This document shows, piece by piece, positions 10,917 to 19,593 of a DNA stretch of 64,000 nt. Source of the DNA: Silene noctiflora. Lineage: Eukaryota; Streptophyta; Magnoliopsida; Caryophyllales; Caryophyllaceae. The translations under genes were made by a program, and so were the position numbers. Position 1 is the first letter of the stretch, and every line of letters starts with the position of its first letter. The notes under the pieces were generated by a model. It saw nothing but the letters and a program-made list of their open reading frames with translations, was not told the origin of the DNA and ran no database searches. The stretch spans positions 246,926 through 310,925 of the forward strand of contig VHZZ01000014.1 of assembly GCA_009801015.1 (NCBI GenBank), in the 5' to 3' direction.

Positions 10917-12452
10917 ATGGAACAAGTGATTTATAATCGTCATGATAACAAGTATTTACTATTCCTTTCTATTTTACTCATTTATTTTACAGATTGTTTA
11001 TAATTCAATGTTTTTGACTGATTTCGGGTCGAATCACGTACCTTGTTTTGTTAACAGGTTCCACAGAGGGAAAGAATATATTGTCTGTAGAGTTTGCAAA
11101 GGGCATTTTAGGAGTCTTATGCCTCTTTCTGAACATCTTCTTTCTCGCCACCACATGATATTGTCCGTCGAGACTGGACGTGATGATTCCGATGAAGATG
11201 ACGACGACGATGATGATTCCGATGATGAAGATGAATCTGAATCTGATGAAGAGGAGGGAAAAGAAATATGGTATGTATGTTTTTTTAACGATTTTAATTG
11301 ATTTGAATTACGTTAATTAGACCTGGCAAACAGGTCAGGTCGTGTCGTATTCGTGTTTGTGTCAACTTTAAACGGGTCACTACTACCTCAACCCTAACCC
11401 GGCCCAATTACATAAACGGGTCATTTGTCTCAACCCTAACCCGACCCATTTAACTTTTCTATAACCCAACCCGACCTGTTTAACCCATTTATCATTAAGC
11501 AGGCCATTTTTAACCCATTCAACCCGTTTAACCCAATAAATTAATAAAATAAACTCCGCTTGTAGTCATATTATCCCAAAAATAACGAATGAAAATGCTT
11601 ATTTTTAAGTTGTTTGGTTGAATTATTGACTCAACCCAAATATATTATGACACTTTTAAATAAATGGGTTATTCGTGTCNGGTTCGTGTCAAAAGAGCTC
11701 AACCCTAACCCGACCCATTTAAGTTTCGTGTCGTGTCCGTGTCAACCCAATTACTTAAATGGGTCATAATGTCTTGACCCTAACCCGCTAATTTCGTGTC
11801 GGGTTCGTGTCGTGTTTTCGGGTCGTGTCAATAATTGCCGCCTCTAACGTTAATAGTTCCGAAAAATAATGGTATTTTATTCATTATCCTCAGGTTTACA
11901 GAGGAAAATCTAGCAATTAATTGTCGTTTGAATGCAGAGGCTGCCTTGGAGTACTTTAACGACAAGGTAAACCCAATGAAATTTTTTTGTTTTTATTTCG
12001 TTTATTATAGATTATCGATTGTTTCACATACTTTGATTAATATACAGGACGGAAGTAAAAAGTATGAGCTTGTAGAGCACGGCCCTAATATGGCAACCAA
12101 CGGTGTGATTTGGCACGTCAATTTCAAAGCTAAAGAAAAAGATTGTCCAAACGCTCCCGTTGAGACTTTCTTTGCGCAGATGAGGTGTCTCCGGGGTATG
12201 GATGTCGACTGTTGCGTCAGCTTGGGGCCTAGTCANGAGCTACCACATTGGAGTAAGTTTTTTATTGTAATTTCTGTCATATTTTCGTAATTTCATTTAA
12301 CATATTATTTGATTCCACAATCCATAATAATATCGGTTTTTTTATTTGCTTTTTGTTCAGGGAAAGCGGAGCTGGGCGGATGTAAATTATGTAATGGTAT
12401 AATTAATCACCCTACCGTGAAGGTTGATAACTTAACATTGCGTCGAAGGTGA
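10917..12452 (+). CDS. Gene C: C2H2 zinc finger + acidic stretch + DUF3615-like domain
   Basis: Coding exons 10917-10951, 11058-11270, 11894-11966, 12048-12252 and 12361-12452 (618 bp, 205 aa), same architecture and phases as gene A. Finger at residues 22-43 (C22, C25, F29, L35, H38, H43; CRVCKGHFRSLMPLSEHLLS), acidic stretch about 50-78 (runs of Asp broken by Ser and Glu), then the DUF3615-like domain with ALEYFNDK, KKYELVEHGP, HVNFKAKEKD, FFAQM and the final CKLC...NHP. It differs from A at many residues outside the key positions, so it is an older paralogue that has kept the motif residues, which argues for purifying selection. Intron 2 is enlarged by a 529-bp hAT MITE. N at 12236 again lies in the His/Gln codon. 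Function unknown. Confidence 0.75.
11318..11846. mobile_element. hAT-type MITE with GGGTC/GTGTC tandem core, in intron 2 of gene C
   Basis: Flanked by an exact 8-bp duplication ACGTTAAT (11310-11317 and 11847-11854). Gene A keeps the empty site (ATTACGTTAATAGTTCC), which proves the insertion. Ends TAGACCTGGCAA and TTGCCGCCTCTA are imperfect inverted repeats. The interior is degenerate tandem (A)CCCGACCC / GGGTCGTGTC units. 529 bp, non-coding; N at 11680. Confidence 0.88.
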
Positions 12453-12719
12453 TTGGTGTTGCTCGCGGCTCATCGATTTGCTCATAATTCTGAGGAAAAT
12501 CGGGTTACAAGACGCTTCGATCAAGACAATTAGAGCCGTATTTATTAAAACTATATGTTTATTGTACTTATTACAATCTGTATTATACAATCTGTTTTGC
12601 TGATAATGGAAAATAAAGATTTGACTTTTGCACTTCTCTACGTATAAGACCTTCCCAATTTGGCCATGATATTCAAACATGTTTCGTATATACCAACTTC
12701 CTCGATTGGTGGGGAAATC
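12453..12719. other. Gene C 3' flank
   Basis: Probable 3' UTR of gene C followed by AT-rich sequence. No further gene recognised. Confidence 0.4.
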
Positions 12720-12960
12720 GTTCTCGCGTTGTGACTGGTGGAAGAGGAAAACAGGTTGTCGGCAATAGTAGCAGTAAGCATACTGTCATACTGATACCGC
12801 TCTGCCTGGAAAAGAGCACTCTGTTCGGGCTAATGTCTTCGCATCTCGGGATGCTTCACAGTACTTTTGATGATGCAAAAATGGAGAATAATGATCGTTT
12901 AAGTGGTATCTGTATTGATTGGATATTTGGATTGTAGATACGGGTGCATCCTAGAACGAA
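12720..12960 (+). mobile_element. Fossil fragment of a Ty1/copia element (protease region)
   Basis: One frame encodes WIVDTGAS, the catalytic signature of the copia aspartic protease that follows the gag zinc knuckle. Only a short stretch is recognisable; it is an old broken remnant without LTRs of its own nearby. Confidence 0.55.
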
Positions 12961-13389
12961 CTTTACGATTGGACAAATATAAGAAAATCATAAAATTAAA
13001 GAAAATTCTCATCAATCTTCTTCCTCTTCACAAGTTTGTTGGTAAGGACTCGTCAGACAAATTTCTTGCGTAATTCGCTAGTTTTTTTTTTTTTTAATAT
13101 CACCTTAATTACAGAAATAAGATTTCTTAGATCTGTGGTTGAATTGAAGAATAGAGGAAATTTTTTTTTTTTTTTTTTTTTTTTAGATTTGGGTTAGAGT
13201 TTTTCTAAGGATTTGGGATGACAGAAAACAAGACTAATCATCAAAAAAATATTGCCTATGCTCTGACTACTGGACGTACTAGCCCAATAACCAAAAAAGA
13301 TTGATCATATCAATATGAATTGATTTGAATTTATTCATTCTTAAACGTAATATACTAAAGGGGAAAACGGAAAATTTGATTTCTTAACC

Positions 13390-13560
13390 AAGATCCCGCC
13401 GGTGGGCATGATAGCTAGGTTAAACACCCACCGGCAAGGCAGCGGAATTTATTTAGGCCTCTGATACCATGTTAAGATTATAAGAGGGACAAAGGAGAGT
13501 TTCATAAATAGAGTTTATTGATAATATGATGTTGTATCTTAAAAATTCGAATTTCTTTTA
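13390..13560 (-). mobile_element. Fossil LTR/primer-binding-site fragment of an LTR retrotransposon
   Basis: The minus strand reads ...TCTTAACA then TGGTATCAGAG, the primer-binding site complementary to initiator Met-tRNA used by many copia elements, followed by a leader with CCGGTGGGTG. So an LTR end lies to the right of 13470 and a piece of internal leader to the left. Both sides are truncated; old remnant. Confidence 0.55.
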
Positions 13561-13604
13561 AATCGTACTTTGTTATATTGGTAGTTCATTCCGGCCGTTT
13601 AGTT

Positions 13605-13770
13605 TTGTCCCAGGTAGGAGGGTCGACTGCGTAGTAAGCTTAGGGCCTAGTCACGAGCTACATACCACATTGGAGTAATGTCGAAATTAACCCGTTTTGT
13701 TTATCTGCTTTTTGTTCAGCGAAAGCAGAGATTGGTGGATTTAGATTATAGGCCTCGTTTGGTTCATACG
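13605..13770 (+). pseudogene. DUF3615-like gene fragment
   Basis: Remnant of the gene A/C family: the end of exon 4 (GGGTCGACTGC, GGGCCTAGTCACGAGCTAC, CATTGGAGTAA) followed by a shrunken intron and the start of exon 5 (TGTTCAGCGAAAGCAGAG). Insertions and substitutions disrupt the CxxC part, and the sequence then passes into a Tourist-like MITE fragment. Useful because it has C where the other copies have N. Confidence 0.7.
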
Positions 13771-13805
13771 GAAATCAAATTGATGTGTTAATTTGCAATG
13801 CACTG
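13752..13805. mobile_element. Tourist-like MITE end fragment
   Basis: GCCTCGTTTGGTTCAT and CAAATTGATGTGTTAATTTG resemble the right end of the element at 56824-57250 in reverse. A second GAAAGCAGAGCTTGG exon 5 fragment follows at about 13830. Confidence 0.4.
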
Positions 13806-14250
13806 GAGTTTAATTCCGCTTTTTGTTCTATGAAAGCAGAGCTTGGTTGTTTTAAGCCCTACTACTATTTCAGCTTTGTTGATAAACACATAGTCATCAG
13901 AATGGCGTTGCAGCTGCATTCATCAGAACGGCGTTGTAGCTCAATTTCCCCGGTTGATTACCTTTGTGAATCGATTTTCCACGAACTACCAATTACCTAG
14001 TCGTCGAGCTTTAGCCTAGGAGTATAGGACAGGTAAATACGAGCACATTATTAATCTATGAAGGAAAGAAAAAGTTTCTAAAACCGAGTAGTAATAGGAG
14101 TGTTAGAATATGCCTTGAATCTATTTCAGAGTCTAATCAGGATTCCGCGTCTGTTTAGGGTTCCTAGATTGATTAAATTATTCTATATCTGTTTACGAAA
14201 CTGTTAATGATTCCTAAACCTGTGAAGTAAAACATGTGTTACGAGAGTAC

Positions 14251-14259
14251 TATATAAAC
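14251..14259 (+). promoter_or_regulatory. TATA box (TATATAAAC) for gene D
   Basis: Good TATA motif 107 bp before the ATG of gene D; the start site is expected near 14283. The region 14065-14340 is duplicated at about 15235-15540, so the promoter itself has been copied. Confidence 0.6.
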
Positions 14260-14357
14260 TCTCATAGGCCATCAATTTTATTCATCCGAAGTCTGAATAC
14301 TCTGAAACCTGTAATCTGTAATTCCTACAACAATTCCAAACAAACGAGATCAGAAAG

Positions 14358-14880
14358 ATGGGGCAATCGATTTCCAACCACGCTGAGGTCGGAAAGGAAT
14401 TCGGGTGGGTTACCTTTTTTAGCGATTTTAACTGATGAACTACCTTAATAGTCGCGATATGCATGTAATAATGGTATGTTATTCGTTACTGGCAGGTTAA
14501 CAGACGAAAATCTAGCAATTGTAATACGCGAGTATGCAGATGCTGCCTTAGAATACTTTAACAACCAGGTAAATTAAATTTGTGTCCTCCCATTCAATTT
14601 AAATTGTTCGTAAATATTTAACAGTTATCGATTGTTATTGATTGTCGTTTATATTTTGGTTAAACTACAGGATGGCGGTAAAAGGTACGAGCTTGTAGAG
14701 CATGGTCCTATTATGGCGAGGGGTCTTATGATGGATCACCTTAATTTCAAGGCTAAGGAAAAAAATTGTCCAAGCGCTCCAGTCGAGACTTTCTTTGCGC
14801 AGTTGAGTTTTGGCTCGGTTATGAGGGTCGACAGCTGCGTAAACTTGGGGCCTGATCAAGAGCTACCACCAGTCGTTTAG
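14358..14880 (+). CDS. Gene D: short DUF3615-like protein with a new first exon
   Basis: Coding exons 14358-14404, 14496-14568 and 14671-14880 (330 bp, 109 aa), in phase. The finger/acidic exon pair is replaced by an unrelated first exon, MGQSISNHAEVGKEF, whose MGxxxS start fits an N-myristoylation signal (inference). Exons 2-3 correspond to exons 3-4 of A and C: LTDENLAIVIREYADAALEY, KRYELVEHGP, LNFKAKEKN, FFAQL. The protein ends after DQELPPVV with TAG at 14878-14880, so the C-terminal CxxC...HP part is missing. The Gln codon CAA corresponds to the N codon of A-C. It could be a functional short form or a decaying copy; a clear TATA box and intact splice sites suggest it may be transcribed. 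Confidence 0.55.
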
Positions 14881-15061
14881 TCGAATAAAACTAATCCTAG
14901 GAGTCTTGTTGGTTAAAAAGACGATTACTATTTCAGTTTGTTTTATTATGTTACTGGTATTCTGATCTTCTATGTATGTTAATGGTGGTTATTTATTTTC
15001 CGACATTTCTCGCTGTGTCTAAAGAATTTCTGGTTTTTGTAAAGAATATCGTACAAGCAGT

Positions 15062-15200
15062 CAGAGGCGGTTCTAGGATGCGTAGTGAGATCTCGAGACA
15101 GTACAAGTTTTTAGACAATTGACATAATAAAAGAAAACAAATAATAATAATTACGGAGTATTATAGTAAATTGATTCCACACTCGATAAATTATAGCTAC
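15062..15200. mobile_element. hAT-like remnant
   Basis: GTCAGAGGCGGTTCTAGGA at the left and CTACGCCACTGC at the right resemble plant hAT ends of the 'gtggcggatc' type. No target duplication found; interrupts the spacer behind gene D. Confidence 0.35.
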
Positions 15201-15234
15201 GCCACTGCGTACTATGGTCCTGGTACAATGTCAG

Positions 15235-15929
15235 GAAAGAAAAAGTTTCCAAATTCGAGTACTTTTTATAGCGTGTTAGAATATGTCTTGAATCTGTTTC
15301 ATAGTCTAATCACGATTCCACATTGTATGACGGTATAGATTTCCAAGATTGACTAATAATGGTAAACATAATTAACTTATTCCATAATATCGATATTACT
15401 CTGATTACGGTATATCACAATAAGTCAATAACATCTCATCTCAATTTCTAATAGATCAGAGTACTGTATGAATTCTCATAGGCTATTGTTCAAATCGTCT
15501 AAGTCATCTGAAGTCCGAATACTCTAAAATCACAATAAAAAACTAAAGTTGGAGTAAGTTTTCCGTCTGTCTTTTTACTGTGAATACTAGAGTTAATTTG
15601 TTCCGCTTCTACACAAAATAAAATTAAAAATATACATACTCGTACAATAGTATTGTACTCGTATGACTTTTGTATTCCGTATTTCTTTGATTTCCGTACT
15701 TTATTTAAAGATTTTTTTTTTTGCTACTCCGCGGCCCGCGCCTGACTATCTTGTTGTTTGCGCGTTACTTCTCAAAATTAACCGTTTTATTTATTTGATC
15801 GGCTTTTTATTCAGGTAAAGCGGAGCTTGGTGGATGTACATACTGTCCTCGTATAATTAATCATCCTACCAAAAGAGTTGATAATTTAGCATTCAACAAG
15901 TCTCCCTTGAGACGAGCCCGTTCCGTCTG
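15235..15929 (+). pseudogene. Copy E: duplicated promoter plus last exon of the DUF3615-like family
   Basis: 15235-15540 repeats the gene D promoter and leader (GTTAGAATATGTCTTGAATC, ATCTGAAGTCCGAATACTCT). It then jumps to TTGGAGTAAGTTTTCC, the exon 4/intron 4 border of the family, so everything from the first exon to the end of exon 4 is deleted. Exon 5 (from 15816) is intact and codes for KAELGGCTYCPRIINHPTKR with CxxC...HP. Its last codons and the TGA lie in a MITE end (PLRRARSV). Without exons 1-4 it cannot make the usual protein unless spliced to gene D. Confidence 0.6.
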
Positions 15930-16150
15930 AAATTGAGACGGGAAAATGTAACAATTTTACGATAAAATGTGACCATTTTTTTTATAAAAGGTTACCAGAA
16001 CAATTTTATAATAAAATGTGAATAATTTTAGCGTTAACTTTAGTGGTAATATTTTGTCATTAAATGGTCACTTTTTATTACCAATTGACGACATTTTCTC
16101 GGTCCTAATTTCAGACTAAAAAACCGTTTAAAATGAGGATTTACCTTTCG
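15895..16150. mobile_element. MITE with 'AAACGG/GTCTC' ends
   Basis: Left end AAGTCTCCCTTGAGAC; right end CAGACTAAAAAACCGTTT. The interior GATAAAATGTGACC matches the reverse of 53625-53860. It provides the stop codon of the copy E exon. No clear target duplication. Confidence 0.5.
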
Positions 16151-16203
16151 AATTCGACTCATTTAGATTTAGTGATTGGTAATTTTCTTATGCTATGTAT
16201 TAA

Positions 16204-16390
16204 GGCAAATTCTCATTTGTGACGGAAGGTATCCGTCACAAATGAGAAGACGGGTATCATTTTGTGAGACAAAATGCCCAAATAGAGGAGAGAGGAAAGC
16301 AAGTAGGGGTGCCCCACCTTGCCCCCCTATTTGTTTTGTGAATGGCATTATCCGTCTTCGGATCCGACCCGTCACAAGGGAGACGCTTTG
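16204..16390 (-). mobile_element. MULE-type MITE, family M1, copy 1
   Basis: 187 bp, flanked by a perfect 9-bp duplication ATGTATTAA (16195-16203 and 16391-16399). Ends GGCAAATTCTCATTTGTGACGG and, inverted, CAAAGCGTCTCCCTTGTGACGG share TCTC..TTGTGACGG. Inverted relative to the other three copies (34385, 39361, 61630). Nine-base duplications point to Mutator-like transposase. Confidence 0.88.
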
Positions 16391-16464
16391 ATGTATTAAG
16401 CAACATTACTATTATGGCTTTGTTTTTATTATGTTCTATGTGGAAGGACCCAAGTTTTATGAAG

Positions 16465-16894
16465 NNNNNNNNNNNNNNNNNNNNNNNNNNNNNNNNNNNN
16501 NNNNNNNNNNNNNNNNNNNNNNNNNNNNNNNNNNNNNNNNNNNNNNNNNNNNNNNNNNNNNNNNNNNNNNNNNNNNNNNNNNNNNNNNNNNNNNNNNNNN
16601 NNNNNNNNNNNNNNNNNNNNNNNNNNNNNNNNNNNNNNNNNNNNNNNNNNNNNNNNNNNNNNNNNNNNNNNNNNNNNNNNNNNNNNNNNNNNNNNNNNNN
16701 NNNNNNNNNNNNNNNNNNNNNNNNNNNNNNNNNNNNNNNNNNNNNNNNNNNNNNNNNNNNNNNNNNNNNNNNNNNNNNNNNNNNNNNNNNNNNNNNNNNN
16801 NNNNNNNNNNNNNNNNNNNNNNNNNNNNNNNNNNNNNNNNNNNNNNNNNNNNNNNNNNNNNNNNNNNNNNNNNNNNNNNNNNNNNNNNNNNNNN
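16465..16894. other. Assembly gap (430 N)
   Basis: Run of N; content unknown. Confidence 1.
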
Positions 16895-17096
16895 TGGTTT
16901 TAATTGTATGTATTTTGATTTGTTGATATTAAAGAAANATGAAAGAGAGTAATTAATTAATATAAGTAGGAGAGAGATTAATTAAATAACTATGAAGAAT
17001 GTGGTGGGGGTCTATCTAAATAAAAGTTTTTTCAAGTCTAAAAAATCATTAGCCAATAAGAATGCAAGAAATGATTTAACTTTTATAGTATAGAGA
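16895..17096 (-). mobile_element. Helitron, 5' part (rest in the gap)
   Basis: The right end, read on the minus strand, is A|TCTCTATACTATAAAAGTTAA followed by CTTATTGGCT, as in the Helitrons at 42688 and 55097. The 3' hairpin is not seen and is presumably in the preceding gap. Confidence 0.55.
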
Positions 17097-17811
17097 TGTT
17101 TATTTTTAATTAAGCTAGTTATAACGATAATTTATAATTTTGTTTTATATGGAGTAATATGCATTAAATCTTTATTTTTCTAATTGTTCCAAATAAAAGA
17201 TTTAGCAATTTGTAACTTACGTGTCTACAACAATTTTATTTTATTTTAAGCTAGTTATAACGATAATTTATAATTTTGTTTTATAGTAATATGCTTTAAA
17301 TTTTTATTTTCTAATTGTACCAAATGTTTATTTTTTAATTAAGCTAGTCATAACGATAATTCATATCATCCGATCTAACGTAACTCAGGCACTAATTATT
17401 TCATTTAGAGATCCGCCACTGTGAGCCAGTGACATAATTTAAACTTATCGATCAGGTTATTTGTATCGGATCTGAGTCAATTAAGGTCGGGTCGGGTTTG
17501 GGATTTATTATTCACTTTGTCAAGGCATTGGGCCGACGATACTGATCAGCCCAAAAAGATTTGGAATAAGAATGAATGTGAATTGAGCTGTAAGTTTTAT
17601 CTGAATTGATCAGCCCAATCTGAACTACCCAAATTCACACCATAAAAACCCCCTAAATTTTGGCCAATCTTGAGAAATCTGGCCCAAAATATGCTCAATC
17701 AAAATTCGTCGTCCGTCGACAAATTACTAATTATCGTCTTCAATTATAATTAACTACCCAAAATATATATGAACTTAAAATGAACAAATAATAAACATAC
17801 TTAGAAGGGAT
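17097..17811. other. Intergenic repeats
   Basis: AT-rich; a direct repeat AAGCTAGTTATAACGATAAT occurs near 17112 and 17249 with a third diverged copy near 17341. GGGTCGGG-type hAT debris lies at 17440-17530. No gene seen. Confidence 0.4.
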
Positions 17812-18328
17812 TAGGGGTGATAACGAGTCGAGCGGAGCACGGGTTGAGGAGCTTGACTTTGCTCAATTTGTGCTTATGAAGCAAAACCCGATCCCGAGCT
17901 TGAAAAAAATGCGCTCACGGTTAAGCTTGCGATGTTTACTGCGAGCTCAAGCCAAATTCGAGCTCAACTCGATCCTGTATATAATTGTTAAATTTTTGTT
18001 TTTCTCTCTTTCGATAATTTAAGTGTGCCTTTGATGTTTTATACAAAGATATAATTATGATAAAAAAAAAAAAGTTTTATAAAATATGACCAATATCTTA
18101 TCTAATCACAAAAGTTTGACCCCTGTGCAAACTTTTTCGAGCCGAGCCAACGTTAACATGCTCGCAAGCTATCTGGTCTCATTATCAGAATATCCGGGAT
18201 CATTATCGAGTTAGTAATCTGCTACATTATCGAGCCAAACCGGAACCCATTAACCATAATGGTGATGTTGAACGGACAAAATTGTGGATACAAACCGGAC
18301 CGACCCGACCCACAGATTGCCAACCCTA
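17812..18328. mobile_element. hAT-like element with GAGCTC/CGAGC-rich core
   Basis: Left end TAGGGGTGATAACGAG and right end GATTGCCAACCCTA are inverted variants of the plant hAT terminus 'tagggrtggcaa'. Subterminal CGAGC and GACCCGACCC repeats. No 8-bp duplication recognised. Confidence 0.5.
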
Positions 18329-18599
18329 TTAATAGCCATCATGTGCCTAGCAAGATCAAACATTATCTCAAGATTCTAGCATTGTTGGACCTTCCAATTG
18401 TGAATAGACAAATCCCACCCACCAATTGACAAAGACATGAACGGATGCAAGGAAAAGATAACTAATGAATGAACTATTAATCCTGATGATTGATCAAAGG
18501 AAACTGCTGCTGCTAATTCCACTACCATATTAATTTATTTGTTTAATTAACGAAAAAAAAAGACGGAAAACTGAAGATCTGAGTATAAATTTTGTATTA

Positions 18600-19593
18600 T
18601 TTTCTATTTTACCTTATTCCATTATTCATTCATCCGTGACCTCAAATCCTGATTTCGCCCCTGGTGAGACGGAAAAAAAAACAACAGACATTTTCTGTAC
18701 ATAGCATCCATCCACTTGTAAGCTGCCTCTAGTATTCACATTGGAAAACCAAATAAAGAAACTTGAGCAGCCAATAATGGAATCTTTCATACAAAAACAA
18801 AAGCAGATTTCTTAAAACAAAAACCCATGCTTTTTTATTTATTTCAGATCAGACATTCTGTTTTCTGTACTACTGACAGTAAGAAACTGGTGCATGTTTC
18901 AGCACATATTCTTGCAACAAGAATGCACTAAATTTTGACAGTTTCTCATTAACAATGGTAAACTAGTGCAACTGCATGTATATTTTTGTTCCGGGAATCT
19001 GGAATATAAAATGCATCGATATAAAACAACAAATATATCATATACTGATTAATGGTCCAACATTTCATAGAAAGCTGTCATAATATTGGATTTTAGTTAT
19101 AGTAGCCAAGTATACTAAAAGATGATTTTCTAGATGTGATTTCATGGATCATACAGATTAGTAAACAGCAAGCAGCGCGATATACTCGGAAAACCATGTG
19201 GGGAAAGAAGGTTTGTGCCATGCCCACCAAAGATTTTTAGTGTATGGTGTGTATGAATCATGGCCTTTGAAAATGTAGAAAGGCATATCATAAGACGGAA
19301 TGAGCACTCATGGCCTCGATATGAAACCATTTTCATCAGAACGGCCCTTTATACCAAAAAAAATCATCGAAAAAGGGAGAGTAAGAGACGACTATGAGAG
19401 AACGAACTTTATATTACCAATTTCAATGGATGACATTTCTCTTACTGTGATATAGACGGCTTCAAAGGGTAGATGATTCAACGACCCCCTAGTGGAAAAA
19501 ATACTGCCTCAATACAACTACGATACTACTGCTGCTTCAAAAAGGGATCATGATAATATATTATAATATGTGCTAACAAAATGAACATTGTAC
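18600..19593 (-). other. Presumed 3' UTR and flank of the NHL gene
   Basis: No other gene is visible; the 3' UTR of the NHL gene probably covers the right part. Its poly(A) position cannot be fixed from sequence. Confidence 0.4.

Noticed and set aside
16193-16391. 60-71-codon frames on both strands
   Set aside because: They lie within the M1 MITE and reflect its inverted repeats.
16342-16952. Long frames of 173-194 codons
   Set aside because: Almost entirely N from the assembly gap.
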